Shown piece after piece: positions 32,405-42,447 of a stretch of DNA of 64,000 nt. Location of the stretch: contig NZ_PYWI01000019.1 in assembly GCF_003049575.1 (NCBI RefSeq), positions 34,619-98,618 of the forward strand, in the 5' to 3' direction. The stretch's first letter is position 1; each line of letters opens with the position of its first letter. A program made the translations under genes and the position numbers. The notes under the pieces were generated by a model. It was not told the DNA's origin and did no database searches. It was given only the letters and a program-made list of their open reading frames with translations. Source of the DNA: Lysinibacillus parviboronicapiens. GTDB lineage: Bacteria > Bacillota > Bacilli > Bacillales_A > Planococcaceae.

Positions 32405-33679
32405 CTACTCCTTTTCCCATCCACGCGATTCTACTGCACGTGCATGACCCTCTAAGCCTTCCATGCGTGCTAAGCGTGCAATTTTCGGCGCATTTGCTGC
32501 CCAAGTTTTTTCACTATAATAAACGATACTTGATTTTTTCAAGAAATCATCCACATTTAACCCACTTGCAAAACGTGCTGTACTATTGGTTGGTAACACG
32601 TGGTTAGTGCCAGCAAAATAATCCCCAACCGGCTCTGAACTATAACGACCGATAAATATCCCACCTGCATGACGTACTTTTTCAGCTACAGCTTCTGCAT
32701 TTTTCGTGACAACTTCTAGATGTTCAGGTGCCAGTGAATTAATAGCATCCACAGCATCTGCCATCGTTTCTGCAATATAAATGGCACCAAAATTTTCAAC
32801 AGATGCACGCGCTACTTCTGCACGCGGTAACGTAACTAACTGTTTTTCTACTTCTATTGCGACCCTATGAGCAAGTTCTTCAGAAGTTGTGACTAGAATT
32901 GGACAAGCCATTTTATCATGTTCTGCCTGCGATAAAAGATCCGCTGCTATTTCATCTGCAAAGGCTGTTTCATCTGCTAGTACTGCAATTTCACTTGGTC
33001 CCGCAATCATGTCAATGGCTACTTCACCAAATACTTCTCGTTTGGCAAGCGCTACAAAAATATTACCGGGGCCCGTTATCTTGTCGACTGCTGAAATGGT
33101 TTCTGTGCCATATGCAAGAGCCGCAATTGCCTGTGCACCACCGATTTTGTATATTTCCTCTACACCTAAAATATGTGCTGCTGCAAGTACACCTACTGGT
33201 AAATGTCCATCTCTTCCAGCAGGTGAAGTAATTACAATACGCTTTACACCTGCAACTTGGGCAGGAATAACGTTCATTAACACCGATGAAGGATAGGCTG
33301 CAGTCCCCCCTGGGACATATAGACCTACTGCATCAAGCGCTGTTATACGCTGTCCAAGCCAAGAGCCATCAGCTAAGTCTAAACGGTAGCCTGTACGCAT
33401 TTGCTGCTCGTGATATAGGCGAATATTATCTGCCGCTTCCTTTAAATCCGTGTATAATTGGGCATCAAGAGCATTTGCACCTGCTTCAATCTCTTCTTTT
33501 GTCACATGTAACTTGTCTGGCGCAAAACCATCCCATTTTTCTGTATAGGTGCGTACTGCTGTATCCCCTTGTGCTCGTACATCTGCTAATACCTGACGTA
33601 CGACCTTTAATTGTTCTTCATTACCACCCTCAAGTGGGCGTTTTAAAGATATTCCTTTTGCTAGTTTGGTAATCTTCAT
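32405..33679 (-). CDS. hisD: Histidinol dehydrogenase
   Basis: NAD-dependent zinc enzyme for the last two steps, histidinol to histidine. 424 residues. Recognisable blocks: GLYVPGGTAAYPSSVLMN, ITGPGNIFVALAKREV, AGPSEIAVLAD, LLSQAEHD, and LAPEHLEVV with the catalytic Glu/His pair. AAAGGGG before ATG 33679. Four bp separate it from hisB and 14 bp from hisG. Confidence 0.97.
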   Translation of the reverse strand: MKITKLAKGISLKRPLEGGNEEQLKVVRQVLADVRAQGDTAVRTYTEKWDGFAPDKLHVTKEEIEAGANALDAQLYTDLKEAADNIRLYHEQQMRTGYRLDLADGSWLGQRITALDAVGLYVPGGTAAYPSSVLMNVIPAQVAGVKRIVITSPAGRDGHLPVGVLAAAHILGVEEIYKIGGAQAIAALAYGTETISAVDKITGPGNIFVALAKREVFGEVAIDMIAGPSEIAVLADETAFADEIAADLLSQAEHDKMACPILVTTSEELAHRVAIEVEKQLVTLPRAEVARASVENFGAIYIAETMADAVDAINSLAPEHLEVVTKNAEAVAEKVRHAGGIFIGRYSSEPVGDYFAGTNHVLPTNSTARFASGLNVDDFLKKSSIVYYSEKTWAANAPKIARLARMEGLEGHARAVESRGWEKE

Positions 33680-33693
33680 TCACAAAGTCCCCT

Positions 33694-34317
33694 TTAATTG
33701 ACACATTGTTTTAAGCGCTTTACAAGGTCAATAATTCGATTGCCCTTCATGCGATAGCTTACTGGATTGGCGATTAAACGAGATGAAACATCTGTAATAT
33801 GTTCATACTCCACTAAGCCATTTTCCTTGAGCGTACGTCCGGTTGAGACAATATCCACAATGCGATCAGCTAAACCGATCATTGGTGCTAATTCAATTGA
33901 GCCATTTAATTCAATAATTTCGACTTGCTCACCGATACCTTTATAATATTTCATTGCAATATTTGGATACTTCGTAGCAATTCTTGGCGCAATTTCGTTC
34001 ATTGTTGTCTTGGGTAAACCTGCTGATGCAATATAACAAGCACTAATTTTCAAATCGAGCAACTCATGCACCACACGCTGTTGCTCCAATAATACGTCTT
34101 TTCCAGCTATGCCTATATCAGCTACACCATGCTCTACATAGACAGGTACATCCATAGGCTTCGCTAAAATAAAACGAATTTTCTCTTCAGGGATTTCAAT
34201 CATTAATTTACGTGACATCTCTACTTCTTCAGGTAAATTAAAGCCTGCTTCAATAAGCATCTGGTATGCCTCTTCAAATATGCGTCCTTTCGGCATAGCA
34301 ATTGTTAATTCATTCAT
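33694..34317 (-). CDS. hisG: ATP phosphoribosyltransferase, catalytic subunit (short form)
   Basis: First step of histidine synthesis. About 207 residues, the short HisG form that lacks the C-terminal regulatory domain and needs HisZ, encoded next door. Motifs: [44 protein letters not shown]. Three ATG codons in a row (34323, 34320, 34317); I prefer the third because GGGGGG lies about 8 bases upstream of it. The start overlaps the end of hisZ. Confidence 0.95.
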   Translation of the reverse strand: MNELTIAMPKGRIFEEAYQMLIEAGFNLPEEVEMSRKLMIEIPEEKIRFILAKPMDVPVYVEHGVADIGIAGKDVLLEQQRVVHELLDLKISACYIASAGLPKTTMNEIAPRIATKYPNIAMKYYKGIGEQVEIIELNGSIELAPMIGLADRIVDIVSTGRTLKENGLVEYEHITDVSSRLIANPVSYRMKGNRIIDLVKRLKQCVN

Positions 34318-35482
34318 CATCATTTCCCCCCAGTCCCACAACGACTACCTTTGTAAAATGTGCTTGGAAGGCCTCTTCATCGACTAAACTACTTCTCAAT
34401 TGTAAAGTTGTCTGTTTACCAGCTAGACGAAAGGCTTGCACCTTTTCAAGCGCGGCTTCAAAGTCTTCTTCTGCAAACAACACGACAATTGCTTCTTCCT
34501 TCTCAACAGTTTGTCCTGCTAACGTTTCTAGTAAGCGGTCCACCCGAATACTAAATCCAGTCGCACCTACTTTTGAGTCAAACACTTCAAGCAAACCATC
34601 ATATCGACCACCGTTTCCTAGTGGGAAGCCACTACCGGATGCAAACACTTCAAAGAGCATTCCTGTGTAATAACTCATATGGCTAGAAAGCGTAAAATCA
34701 AACGCAACATAGTCAGCTAAATTTGCTACCTCGAGTAATTTTGCGAGCTGCTGCATATAATCAAGTGCATCATTTTTACGCACATACTTTTCAATATCTT
34801 TTATTTCCTTTAATGTCATGGCTTCTTCTATGAATTGTAACAATGCATCAGATTTAGTCTTTGGTAAATCAAAGGCTTCCACAGCTTCCTCAAATCCTAC
34901 ATAGTTGCGCTGCACCAGCAATGTACGTAAAGTATCTTCTTGCTCAATGCTTTCTGTATAGTCCTGCAAAATGCAATTTAGTACACCCGCATGTCCAATT
35001 GTTACTTTGAATTCTTCTAAGCCAAACTGCTTTAATAGCTCCATTGCTGTAACAATAACCTCGGCATCAGCAAAAACTGAATTATCACCAATCAGCTCGA
35101 TACCCATTTGTTCAAATTCTGCTGGTCGGCCGCCTTCTGTTTCCTGTGCACGAAAGACACTTGCAAAATAAGCTAAGCGTAGCGGAATCTTTTCTTTTAA
35201 TAATTTTGAAGTAGCCACGCGAGCAATTGGTGTGGTCATATCTGGGCGAAGTACTAACGTATTCCCTTGACTATCAACCAACTTAAATAAGTGCGCATCA
35301 GAAATTGCAGATGCTTTCCCAACCGTATCAAAATATTCTACCGTTGGTGTTTTTATAAATTCATAGCCCCTTGAGCGTAAAAATTCTCGTCCTGTATGTC
35401 TTACAGCTTCTACTTTTTCATAAATTTGCGGAAATGTATCACGCATACCAAGCGGCTTTTCAAACATTTTAATCGATGACAT
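34310..35482 (-). CDS. hisZ: ATP phosphoribosyltransferase regulatory subunit
   Basis: HisRS-like protein without aminoacylation activity; binds short HisG and confers activity and feedback control by histidine. 390 residues with class II synthetase motifs ([40 protein letters not shown]) but without the full tRNA synthetase C-terminus. First gene of hisZ-G-D-B-H-F-IE. Overlaps hisG. Confidence 0.95.
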   Translation of the reverse strand: MSSIKMFEKPLGMRDTFPQIYEKVEAVRHTGREFLRSRGYEFIKTPTVEYFDTVGKASAISDAHLFKLVDSQGNTLVLRPDMTTPIARVATSKLLKEKIPLRLAYFASVFRAQETEGGRPAEFEQMGIELIGDNSVFADAEVIVTAMELLKQFGLEEFKVTIGHAGVLNCILQDYTESIEQEDTLRTLLVQRNYVGFEEAVEAFDLPKTKSDALLQFIEEAMTLKEIKDIEKYVRKNDALDYMQQLAKLLEVANLADYVAFDFTLSSHMSYYTGMLFEVFASGSGFPLGNGGRYDGLLEVFDSKVGATGFSIRVDRLLETLAGQTVEKEEAIVVLFAEEDFEAALEKVQAFRLAGKQTTLQLRSSLVDEEAFQAHFTKVVVVGLGGNDDE

Positions 35483-35748
35483 TTTGACACTTCCTTACGT
35501 TTCGCTTTAATTCACTAGAGTATTAGAGAAATGGATTATGAAAGAATTTTAACGCATTCTTCCCAATCAGTCAATGTAATTCCTCTATAAGTTCTCGAAT
35601 AATTTCGATACTTACTATTCTGTTAATTATACACTTATTTATGTAAAGAGAAACTTTAATCGGTAGCGTTTCCGACGCGAAAGCGGCACTTGCAAACATT
35701 CTTATACGTCATCCGCCTTTTATGCATTATCCTTATCACAAGGCATAT
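35483..35748 (-). other. hisZ upstream region
   Basis: About 270 bases without a gene. On the minus strand a TATAAT at 35626-35631 could be the -10 of the his operon, but the -35 (near 35649-35654) is poor. I find no T-box specifier or antiterminator fold that I could support. Confidence 0.3.
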
Positions 35749-35782
35749 AAAAACTCACGATGCGCATTCACGCATCGTGAGT
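35749..35782 (-). terminator. Terminator of the hprK-lgt-ppaX-yvoF operon
   Basis: Perfect 12-bp stem ACTCACGATGCG (35753-35764) and CGCATCGTGAGT (35771-35782), loop of six, then five T on the minus strand. Confidence 0.9.
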
Positions 35783-35788
35783 ATTATC

Positions 35789-36331
35789 TTACTTTTTAGG
35801 TGTACTCCATTGCACAACTTCATTACGTTTACGCTCTGCCATCTGTTCAGCTGTAAAAATAATTTGCATAGGATTACCACCTGCTAGACAGCCAGCTGGC
35901 ACATCCTTATGTACAAGGGTTGCAGCTGAAACAATTGCTCCGTCACCTATCGTCACACCTGGTAAAATTGTTGAATTGGCACCCACCATCACTTCATTGC
36001 CAATATGCACATCCCCTAATCGGTATTCCTCAATTAAATATTCATGTGCCAATATTGTCGTATTAAAGCCAATAACCGTATTATTTCCAACATGAATACG
36101 TTCAGGGAACATTGTATCTGGCATGACCATTAAAGCTAACGACGATTGATGACCAATATCCATTTTTAATATAGTGCGATACAGCCAGTTTTTTACACGT
36201 AAAAATGGTGTGAAGCGCCCAATTTGAATGACAATGAAACACTTCATCACCTTCCAAAAGGACACCGTATCATAAATATTCCACAGCGAGTTCGCTCCTT
36301 CGACACGGTAACGTTCTGTTTTACGAGCCAT
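35789..36331 (-). CDS. yvoF: Hexapeptide-repeat acetyltransferase (YvoF-like)
   Basis: 180 residues. C-terminal left-handed beta-helix of hexapeptide repeats (IHVGNNTVIGFNTTILA, VHIGNEVMVGANSTILPG, VTIGDGAIVSAATLV), typical of sugar or maltose O-acetyltransferases, and the short C-terminal GNPMQII. An N-terminal region of about 70 residues precedes it. The acceptor is unknown. Start ATG 36331 with AGAGGGG upstream. Last of the hprK-lgt-ppaX-yvoF group, as in B. subtilis. Confidence 0.88.
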   Translation of the reverse strand: MARKTERYRVEGANSLWNIYDTVSFWKVMKCFIVIQIGRFTPFLRVKNWLYRTILKMDIGHQSSLALMVMPDTMFPERIHVGNNTVIGFNTTILAHEYLIEEYRLGDVHIGNEVMVGANSTILPGVTIGDGAIVSAATLVHKDVPAGCLAGGNPMQIIFTAEQMAERKRNEVVQWSTPKK

Positions 36332-36335
36332 CAAC

Positions 36336-36977
36336 TTACCCCTCTTTCACGATGTCAATTAAATCCGTCATAGCTTGCAACATATATTCCGGCTTAAATT
36401 GCAGTAAGTAGTCCGCACCTCTTATCGACCAAGCAACACCAGCTGCTTTAACACCTGCATTGTGTCCTGCCTCAATATCGTGAGAATTGTCTCCAATCAT
36501 AATGGCATCTTCTTTCGCTACGCCAAGGCGTTCAAGAGCTAGCAACACAGGTTCAGGATTGGGCTTTACATTCTTTACATCATCCGTTCCAATACGTACA
36601 TCAAATAAATGAGTCGCACCTAGTACACCCAGTCCACGGTCAATCATTTCATTACGTTTTGTTGAGACAATCGCTAATTGAATGCCCATCGACTTTAAAT
36701 GCTCTAAAGTTGCAACAACATCAGGGTAATCTGTCACTAGCTCATCATGATGAAGCACATTCCAAGTACGATATTTTGCCATCATTGCATCTTCTTCGCC
36801 AGGCGCTATGTCACTAAATGTCTGTTTTAATGACGGTCCAATGAAATTCAGGCAATCTTTTGACGAATATTGCCCGGGAAATCTTTCTTCTAAAACATGC
36901 ATGAACGTTTGAATGATTAAATCATTCGTATTGAGTAGTGTACCATCAAAATCAAACAGCAATGCCTTTACAGCCAT
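36336..36977 (-). CDS. ppaX: Pyrophosphatase PpaX
   Basis: HAD-superfamily phosphatase that hydrolyses the pyrophosphate released when HprK dephosphorylates HPr(Ser-P). 213 residues. Nucleophile motif DFDGTLLNTND (Asp at about 8 and 10), motif II IVSTKRN, Lys in KNVKPNPEPV and motif IV MIGDNSHDIEAG. The start is ATG 36977 with AGGGGTG upstream. Context with hprK supports PpaX over a general HAD phosphatase. Confidence 0.93.
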   Translation of the reverse strand: MAVKALLFDFDGTLLNTNDLIIQTFMHVLEERFPGQYSSKDCLNFIGPSLKQTFSDIAPGEEDAMMAKYRTWNVLHHDELVTDYPDVVATLEHLKSMGIQLAIVSTKRNEMIDRGLGVLGATHLFDVRIGTDDVKNVKPNPEPVLLALERLGVAKEDAIMIGDNSHDIEAGHNAGVKAAGVAWSIRGADYLLQFKPEYMLQAMTDLIDIVKEG

Positions 36978-36989
36978 GTGTTGCACCCC

Positions 36990-37811
36990 TTATTTATTAT
37001 CCAAATATTTCACAGTAGGTTTGACCATCCAGCGTCGGTAAAGTATCGCACCAAGACCAACTACGATGCCTATAATTGAGACAACTTGAGCCGAACGTAA
37101 ATCTCCCACTAAATAAAGACTATCTGTACGTAAGCCTTCGATATAGAAACGCCCAATTGAATACCATATTAAATAACTAAAGAAAATTTCCCCACGATTT
37201 AAATTCACTTTCCGCAACGCTAATAATATTATTAAACCGATAAAGTTCCAAACAGACTCATATAAAAAAGTTGGATGTACATAAGTGCCTAATTCCTCAA
37301 TATACATTTGATTGATAATCCAATCAGGTAACATTAAATTTTCTAGGAATCCACGTGATACTGGTCCTCCGAACGCCTCTTGGTTCATAAAATTTCCCCA
37401 ACGCCCAATGATTTGTCCAATTAAAATACTTGGTGCTGCAATATCTGCCACTCGTAAAAAGCTTACTCCTTTTATACGTGTGAATATGTAAGCTGTCGCA
37501 AAGGCACCTAACAGTGCACCATGAATAGCAATACCACCATTCCAAATTTCAATTATCTTTCCAGGATTTTGTCCATAGTAGTCCCAGCGCATTGATACAT
37601 AGTATATACGTGCACATATGATTGAAATAGGGACTGCCCATAATAATAAATCTGCTAGAAAATCCTCTGGCAGACCTCGTTTTATAGCCTCTCTTTGCCC
37701 TACAAAGTACGCTAAAATAATACCCGATACTATTAATAAACCATACCAACGAACAGGTATAGGGCCTAAATGAAACGCAATCGGGTTAATGTCTAATAGT
37801 AATAAGTCCAT
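36990..37811 (-). CDS. lgt: Prolipoprotein diacylglyceryl transferase
   Basis: Integral membrane enzyme that attaches diacylglycerol to the lipobox cysteine, the first lipoprotein maturation step. 273 residues, about seven membrane helices. Signature: [14 protein letters not shown] and [11 protein letters not shown]; the conserved [10 protein letters not shown] at the N-terminus. AGAGGAG before the ATG. The window encodes at least five predicted lipoproteins that would depend on it. Confidence 0.97.
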   Translation of the reverse strand: MDLLLLDINPIAFHLGPIPVRWYGLLIVSGIILAYFVGQREAIKRGLPEDFLADLLLWAVPISIICARIYYVSMRWDYYGQNPGKIIEIWNGGIAIHGALLGAFATAYIFTRIKGVSFLRVADIAAPSILIGQIIGRWGNFMNQEAFGGPVSRGFLENLMLPDWIINQMYIEELGTYVHPTFLYESVWNFIGLIILLALRKVNLNRGEIFFSYLIWYSIGRFYIEGLRTDSLYLVGDLRSAQVVSIIGIVVGLGAILYRRWMVKPTVKYLDNK

Positions 37812-37873
37812 TTTATGCTCCTCTCAATATCCATCACTCACACGTCGATGTTTATGCATCACCTTGTCAAAAG

Positions 37874-38809
37874 CTAATCATCTAGCTCATCTGTAGATGA
37901 AATTACTTCATCTAATCGTCTTGAAAATTCTTCGGCTGCATTGACGCCCATTTTTTTCAGACGGTAATTCATTGCCGCTACTTCAATAATGACAGATACA
38001 TTTCGTCCAGGTCTAACTGGGATTGTTAACTTAGTTAACTCTGTATCAATTATTTTCATTTTTTCTTCTTCTAAACCTAATCGATCATATACCTTTTCTG
38101 GGTCCCAAATTTCAAGTTCAATTATCAAAGTAATACGTTTATACGGTCTTACAGCACTTGCACCAAAGAGGGTCATAATATCGATTATGCCAATACCCCT
38201 GATTTCAAGTAAATGCTCTAAAAGCGGTGGTGGACTACCAATTAAAAAATTTTCTGATTCTTGGCGAATTTCCACGCAATCATCCGCTACTAATCGATGT
38301 CCTTTTTTCACAAGCTCTAGCGCTGTTTCACTTTTCCCAACACCACTTTTTCCGATAATCAGTACACCAATGCCATACACATCGACTAAAACACCATGAG
38401 CGGCTGTCATAGGTGCCAAGCGACCCTCTAAGTAATTTGTCAGTCTGCTGGAAAATTTCGTCGTTGTCATATGTGTTTTAAAAATTGGTACATGCTTTTC
38501 ATTCGAAGCTTGAATAAGTTCATCGGGCACCTCTAAGTCACGAGAGATAATAATTGCTGGTGTATCTTGCGAGCACAGCAATCGCATACGCTCAAGTTTA
38601 ACATTTGCTGGTAGCATTTCAAAAAAGGACAGTTCCGTTTTACCTAGCAATTGTACGCGGTTTGCAGGGTAATGCGTAAAATATCCAGCCATTTCCAGTC
38701 CTGGTCTTGAAATATCGCTCGTAGCAATCGTTCTTCCGATTCCTTCCTCGCCGCCTAATAATTCTAATTTAAATTTCTCCATTACGTCCCTTGTTAATAC
38801 TACGACCAA
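37874..38809 (-). CDS. hprK: HPr kinase/phosphorylase
   Basis: Phosphorylates Ser46 of HPr and Crh when ATP and fructose-1,6-bisphosphate are high, and reverses it with phosphate. 311 residues. The start is a TTG at 38809, nine bases after GGAGG; this yields the expected [12 protein letters not shown]-terminus. Walker A GKSGVGKS at 153-160 and the HprK signature [19 protein letters not shown] (about 200-220) are intact. First of hprK-lgt-ppaX-yvoF. Confidence 0.96.
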   Translation of the reverse strand: MVVVLTRDVMEKFKLELLGGEEGIGRTIATSDISRPGLEMAGYFTHYPANRVQLLGKTELSFFEMLPANVKLERMRLLCSQDTPAIIISRDLEVPDELIQASNEKHVPIFKTHMTTTKFSSRLTNYLEGRLAPMTAAHGVLVDVYGIGVLIIGKSGVGKSETALELVKKGHRLVADDCVEIRQESENFLIGSPPPLLEHLLEIRGIGIIDIMTLFGASAVRPYKRITLIIELEIWDPEKVYDRLGLEEEKMKIIDTELTKLTIPVRPGRNVSVIIEVAAMNYRLKKMGVNAAEEFSRRLDEVISSTDELDD

Positions 38810-38960
38810 TGTTTGTAGCCTCCATTCAAACGACTTGAATATTGTTTTATTTTAGCATGTCTATGTATAAAAGAAATGATTTTGCACTTGCTACTGTGGC
38901 AGAAAATAGGGAAATCCCTCTCAAATCCCTTCACCTGCATAAAGCCATTCACCGTATAAA

Positions 38961-38996
38961 ACAAAAAACTAGCGGCTCTCCAGCTCCGCTAGTTTT
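38961..38996 (-). terminator. Terminator of the cytochrome c gene
   Basis: AAAACTAGCGG (38965-38975) with CCGCTAGTTTT (38986-38996) and a T run on the minus strand. Confidence 0.88.
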
Positions 38997-39006
38997 CATT
39001 TTATCA

Positions 39007-39330
39007 TTATTTTTGAGACGCTAACCATTTTGCTACAGCTTCAGCATCTTCACCTTTAACAACACCAGGAGGCATTCCGTTTTTACCGTTATTAATAATA
39101 TCTAAAATTTCTTCTTCTGATAAACGAGAGCCTACATCATTTAGTGCAGGTGTATTACCTTGACCTTGTAACTCCCCGCCGTGGCAAGAAATACATGATT
39201 TCATTGCAATTGCTTCACCATCTGGAGCAGTTGCACCTTCATTGTTATTTGTCGCAGTTTTATCTCCGCCACCACATGCAGCTAAGAAAATTGCAGAACC
39301 GAACACTAATGTTAACATTGCTTTCTTCAT
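39007..39330 (-). CDS. cccB: Membrane-anchored cytochrome c-551 lipoprotein
   Basis: 107 residues. Lipoprotein signal with lipobox LAAC (Cys19), a Gly/Asn-rich linker, and one haem site CISCH (about 46-50) with the distal methionine in GKNGMPPG. It carries electrons on the outer membrane face, probably to a terminal oxidase. Neighbouring yvjA-type gene matches the cccB locus of B. subtilis, which supports CccB. Confidence 0.9.
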   Translation of the reverse strand: MKKAMLTLVFGSAIFLAACGGGDKTATNNNEGATAPDGEAIAMKSCISCHGGELQGQGNTPALNDVGSRLSEEEILDIINNGKNGMPPGVVKGEDAEAVAKWLASQK

Positions 39331-39382
39331 TAGTACCCCTCCTCATAGTAAATAGATATCTTACCCAGATAGTATACCAAAA

Positions 39383-40231
39383 TTATGCACGTTTGAAACC
39401 TTCTCCTAATACCTCGTAGGCATCAGAAACGATGACAAACGCTGATGGATCAACGTTTTTAATGAGTTGTTTCAGCTTTGTGAATTCTGTCTGATAGACA
39501 ACAACCATCAGTACTGGTCTTGCTTCGCCTGTATAACCACCAATGGCAGGTAATTTTGTTACGCCACGATTGATTTCGGCATAAATGGCATCACGGACTT
39601 CATCTTGTTTCATCGTAATAATATATACCATTTTAGATTGACTAAAGCCGAGTTGAATAATATCAATCGTTTTTGTTGTTACATATAACCCGATAAGGGC
39701 ATACAGGCCTTTCTCTAAGTCAAAAACAATTGCTGCACTAATGGCGATAACACCATCAATCAACAGTACACTGGTACCAAGCGTTAAGCCGGTATATTTT
39801 GTAATAATTTGCGCTAGTAAATCAGTGCCACCAGTAGAAGCATTCCCCTTAAAGACAAGTCCTATTCCTAACCCGACAACAATTCCCCCAAAAAGTGCAC
39901 CAAGTAAAGGATTACTTGTCCATGGTTCCCAGCTATTTGTTAACAATACAATAAACGGTAAAATTACCGTACCGATAAAGGATTTTACACCAAATTTTTT
40001 CCCGAGTAACACAACACCAGCTAAAAATAACGGAATATTAAACGCATATTGTACAAGCCCTGGATTCCAGCCAAATAAACCATGTAAGATGGTACTTATT
40101 CCACTGACCCCACCAGAAGCTACTTGATTTGGTAATAAAAATACGTTAAAGCCTATTGCTATAACCGCTGCACCAACAATAACATACATATATTCCAAAA
40201 TACTTGCTCTTACATCCTGTGTTTGATTCAT
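39383..40231 (-). CDS. yvjA: YitT-family membrane protein (YvjA-like)
   Basis: 282 residues: about five membrane helices (to residue 170 or so; NVFLLPNQVASGGVSGIS, FKGNASTGGTDLLAQI) and a C-terminal cytoplasmic DUF2179 domain (MVYIITMKQDEVRDAIYAEI, RGVTKLPAIGGYTGEARPVL). Function unknown; members are possible transporters. Placed beside cccB as in B. subtilis. Confidence 0.88.
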   Translation of the reverse strand: MNQTQDVRASILEYMYVIVGAAVIAIGFNVFLLPNQVASGGVSGISTILHGLFGWNPGLVQYAFNIPLFLAGVVLLGKKFGVKSFIGTVILPFIVLLTNSWEPWTSNPLLGALFGGIVVGLGIGLVFKGNASTGGTDLLAQIITKYTGLTLGTSVLLIDGVIAISAAIVFDLEKGLYALIGLYVTTKTIDIIQLGFSQSKMVYIITMKQDEVRDAIYAEINRGVTKLPAIGGYTGEARPVLMVVVYQTEFTKLKQLIKNVDPSAFVIVSDAYEVLGEGFKRA

Positions 40232-40397
40232 TTCCCCACGCCCACTTCAACTATCTGAATTTTTCTAAAGACGAGATGATTATAGCAAATAGTTTTCACG
40301 TTGAGAACTTCATCTTAATGAAGAGCAGATTCATAGTTTACAGACTTAACATCTTGTCAAGGCGAAATCCATTTATGAGAATTTTAAAGTCATGAAG

Positions 40398-40427
40398 CAA
40401 AAATAAATTACCTGAAGTAACAGGTAA
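40398..40427 (-). terminator. Terminator of the EAL/HDOD gene
   Basis: TTACCTG (40408-40414) with CAGGTAA (40421-40427), then TTTATTTTT on the minus strand; 26 bp after the stop. Confidence 0.7.
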
Positions 40428-40452
40428 CTTATTCTGTGCATTTTTGTTTATT

Positions 40453-41682
40453 TTAAAAGGATGTTTCGGCCCATTCCAATGCTTCAGTATATAGAACATT
40501 GATATGTGCCATATCTAGGTCAAGCTGGGATGATAGCTCCTTTAAGGAATCCCCATCCAATTTCCCTAATGCAATACTAAATTCCAAATAGGGCGTCATC
40601 TCTGTTTGCACGCCCAAAAGGGTTTCTGTAATTTCTTCCGAGAAGGGTAATTGTTGTAAAATCATATTCATCGGTCTCTGCAATAAAGTATCAATTAATG
40701 AAAACATCCCAATCAGGAAGTATTCAGAGAAATTTTGCTTATAGGAAAGCTTGGCCAGTTTTTCACATACCTTCGCTCTAAATAGAGAAGTACACATCAA
40801 TTCCTTAAAAAGGTCTGAATCAGCATTGACATCGATTTCACGCATAGCCAGTAAATAAATCCATTTGCGCAAGTTTGCTAAACCAAGCAATAGTATCGCT
40901 TGTTTAATGGAGCGCACTTTCGATTTAGAGCGTCTATTAGAATTATTAATCATTTGCAACAATTTATACGTTAACGAAATATCACGTTCAATATTTTCTG
41001 CCAATAAATCAATGTTAGGCTCCTCTTCTTTTAACAATGAGATAATATGAAAATACTGAATAGCATTCCCTGGTATATCTGTTGCTTTAATAATTTGAGG
41101 TTGTTCAAAAAAATAACCCTGAAATAATTCATAGCCAGAATGCTTGGCAACTTCAAATTGATTTCGTGTTTCAACTTTTTCGGCTAGTAGTTTAATATGA
41201 GGAAAACTTTCTTTTACTTTATTTTCAACTTCCATACGCTCAAGTAACGGTGACATTAAGAAGTCCACTTTTATAAAATCGATATGTACGAAAAGCTCAT
41301 CATAGATTTGTATATCTTCATGCAAAATAAAATCATCTAAAGCAATTTTAAATCCGTATGACTTTAACTCACTCACCCGCTGTACTAATTTCGGTGTAAG
41401 AGGTACATCCTCTAAAATCTCAATCACAACTTGCGAAGGATTTAAAAATTCATTTATTGAACTCATAAGTAAGTTTTCTGTAAAATTTACAAAGCAAGGT
41501 TTCCCTTTCGTTACTTCGTTGATACCTATTGTCAAAAATGAGTTTACTAAAACGTCAACTGTTGCCGCATCGGAATCGACCATTGGAAATGAATTTATAT
41601 TTTTACTTCGATATAGCAATTCATATGCAACGACTTGTTCATGAAGATTAAAAATTGGCTGTCTTCCGATAAATACTTCCAT
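40453..41682 (-). CDS. EAL-domain plus HDOD-domain signalling protein (YuxH-like)
   Basis: 409 residues. Residues about 1-200 are an EAL-like domain whose catalytic motifs are degraded: YELLYRS in place of EAL, EILED, KIALDDF and FIKVDF. Residues about 205-400 are an HDOD domain (LLQMINNSNRRSKSKVRSIKQAILLLGLANLRKWI). This layout matches B. subtilis YuxH and Vibrio CdgJ relatives. It may bind rather than cleave cyclic di-GMP; that is inference from the missing residues. Start ATG 41682 with GGAGGG upstream. Confidence 0.88.
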   Translation of the reverse strand: MEVFIGRQPIFNLHEQVVAYELLYRSKNINSFPMVDSDAATVDVLVNSFLTIGINEVTKGKPCFVNFTENLLMSSINEFLNPSQVVIEILEDVPLTPKLVQRVSELKSYGFKIALDDFILHEDIQIYDELFVHIDFIKVDFLMSPLLERMEVENKVKESFPHIKLLAEKVETRNQFEVAKHSGYELFQGYFFEQPQIIKATDIPGNAIQYFHIISLLKEEEPNIDLLAENIERDISLTYKLLQMINNSNRRSKSKVRSIKQAILLLGLANLRKWIYLLAMREIDVNADSDLFKELMCTSLFRAKVCEKLAKLSYKQNFSEYFLIGMFSLIDTLLQRPMNMILQQLPFSEEITETLLGVQTEMTPYLEFSIALGKLDGDSLKELSSQLDLDMAHINVLYTEALEWAETSF

Positions 41683-41986
41683 TTCGTCGCCCTCCAATTC
41701 TCCATTTTATAATAATTATTATAGCATCTTTCGTTACTTTACACTTATTTTTTTCAAGACTATAGTATTTTTACCTTACAGTATAATTAGTATTTTCCTA
41801 TATAAATGTATATTTATTCCTTTTTTTAGTCTCTTTGAATAATATTCATTGACATCTATCTCCATATAAGATAAAAATCCGCTATTCCTTCCTCGTAGCT
41901 CACTATTTCAATTGTGGACCAGCCCCCAAATTGTAATTCGAATGTGAGTGCAACATGAATAAGCGGTCTAAATAATTTTTTTAATA

Positions 41987-42015
41987 TGGACATTTCTTTA
42001 GATTTAATTTATAGT
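41987..42015 (+). promoter_or_regulatory. Promoter of the GntR-ABC operon
   Basis: -35 TGGACA (41987-41992), 17-bp spacer, -10 TATAGT (42010-42015). The wider gap 41683-42072 contains no gene; a second, weaker TTGACA-N17-TAAAAA pair lies near 41850-41875. Confidence 0.65.
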
Positions 42016-42036
42016 ACATTACAACACTAATGCACT
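42013..42036 (+). promoter_or_regulatory. Probable operator of the GntR regulator
   Basis: Inverted repeat AGTACATTA (42013-42021), six-base spacer, TAATGCACT (42028-42036); 8 of 9 positions are symmetric. It overlaps the -10 box and the expected transcription start, 37 bp before the regulator gene, which suggests autoregulation. Confidence 0.7.
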
Positions 42037-42072
42037 AAGATACCAAAAATAAAAGAGAGGAGGCTTCTCTGA

Positions 42073-42447
42073 GTGTATGTCAATTTAGATAGTGCAACAC
42101 CAATTTATATCCAAATTGCTGAATGGTTACAGCATGAAATTGTAGCTGATCGTTTACAGACAGACGAGAAAGTATATTCTCAGTATCAACTCGCAGAATT
42201 GTTCAATATTAATCCCGCAACTGCTGGCAAAGGACTTACGATTTTATTTGAAGAGCAACTTCTTTATAAGAAACGAGGGCTAGGTATGTTTGTCACGATA
42301 GATGCAAAAGAACGAATATTAACAAAACGACGAAACGAGACATTAACGAAAATGGCACAGGAGATAGTAATTGAAGCGAAACGATTACTTGTGTCAGATG
42401 AGGAATTACTAATACTTATTCGACAGACACAGGAGGGATTGAAATGA
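42073..42447 (+). CDS. GntR-family regulator, YtrA subfamily
   Basis: 124 residues from GTG 42073, with GAGAGGAGG 9 bases upstream. N-terminal winged helix typical of GntR (PIYIQIAEWLQHEIVADRLQ, YSQYQLAELFNINPATAGKGL, LLYKKRGLGMFVT) and only a short helical C-terminus, the mark of the YtrA subfamily. Such regulators control linked ABC transporters that respond to cell-wall-active antibiotics. Overlaps the ATPase gene by 4 bp. Confidence 0.9.
   Translation: MYVNLDSATPIYIQIAEWLQHEIVADRLQTDEKVYSQYQLAELFNINPATAGKGLTILFEEQLLYKKRGLGMFVTIDAKERILTKRRNETLTKMAQEIVIEAKRLLVSDEELLILIRQTQEGLK

Noticed and set aside
35483..35748. T-box or histidine attenuator upstream of hisZ
   Set aside because: I could not find a specifier loop, T-box sequence or a terminator/antiterminator pair.
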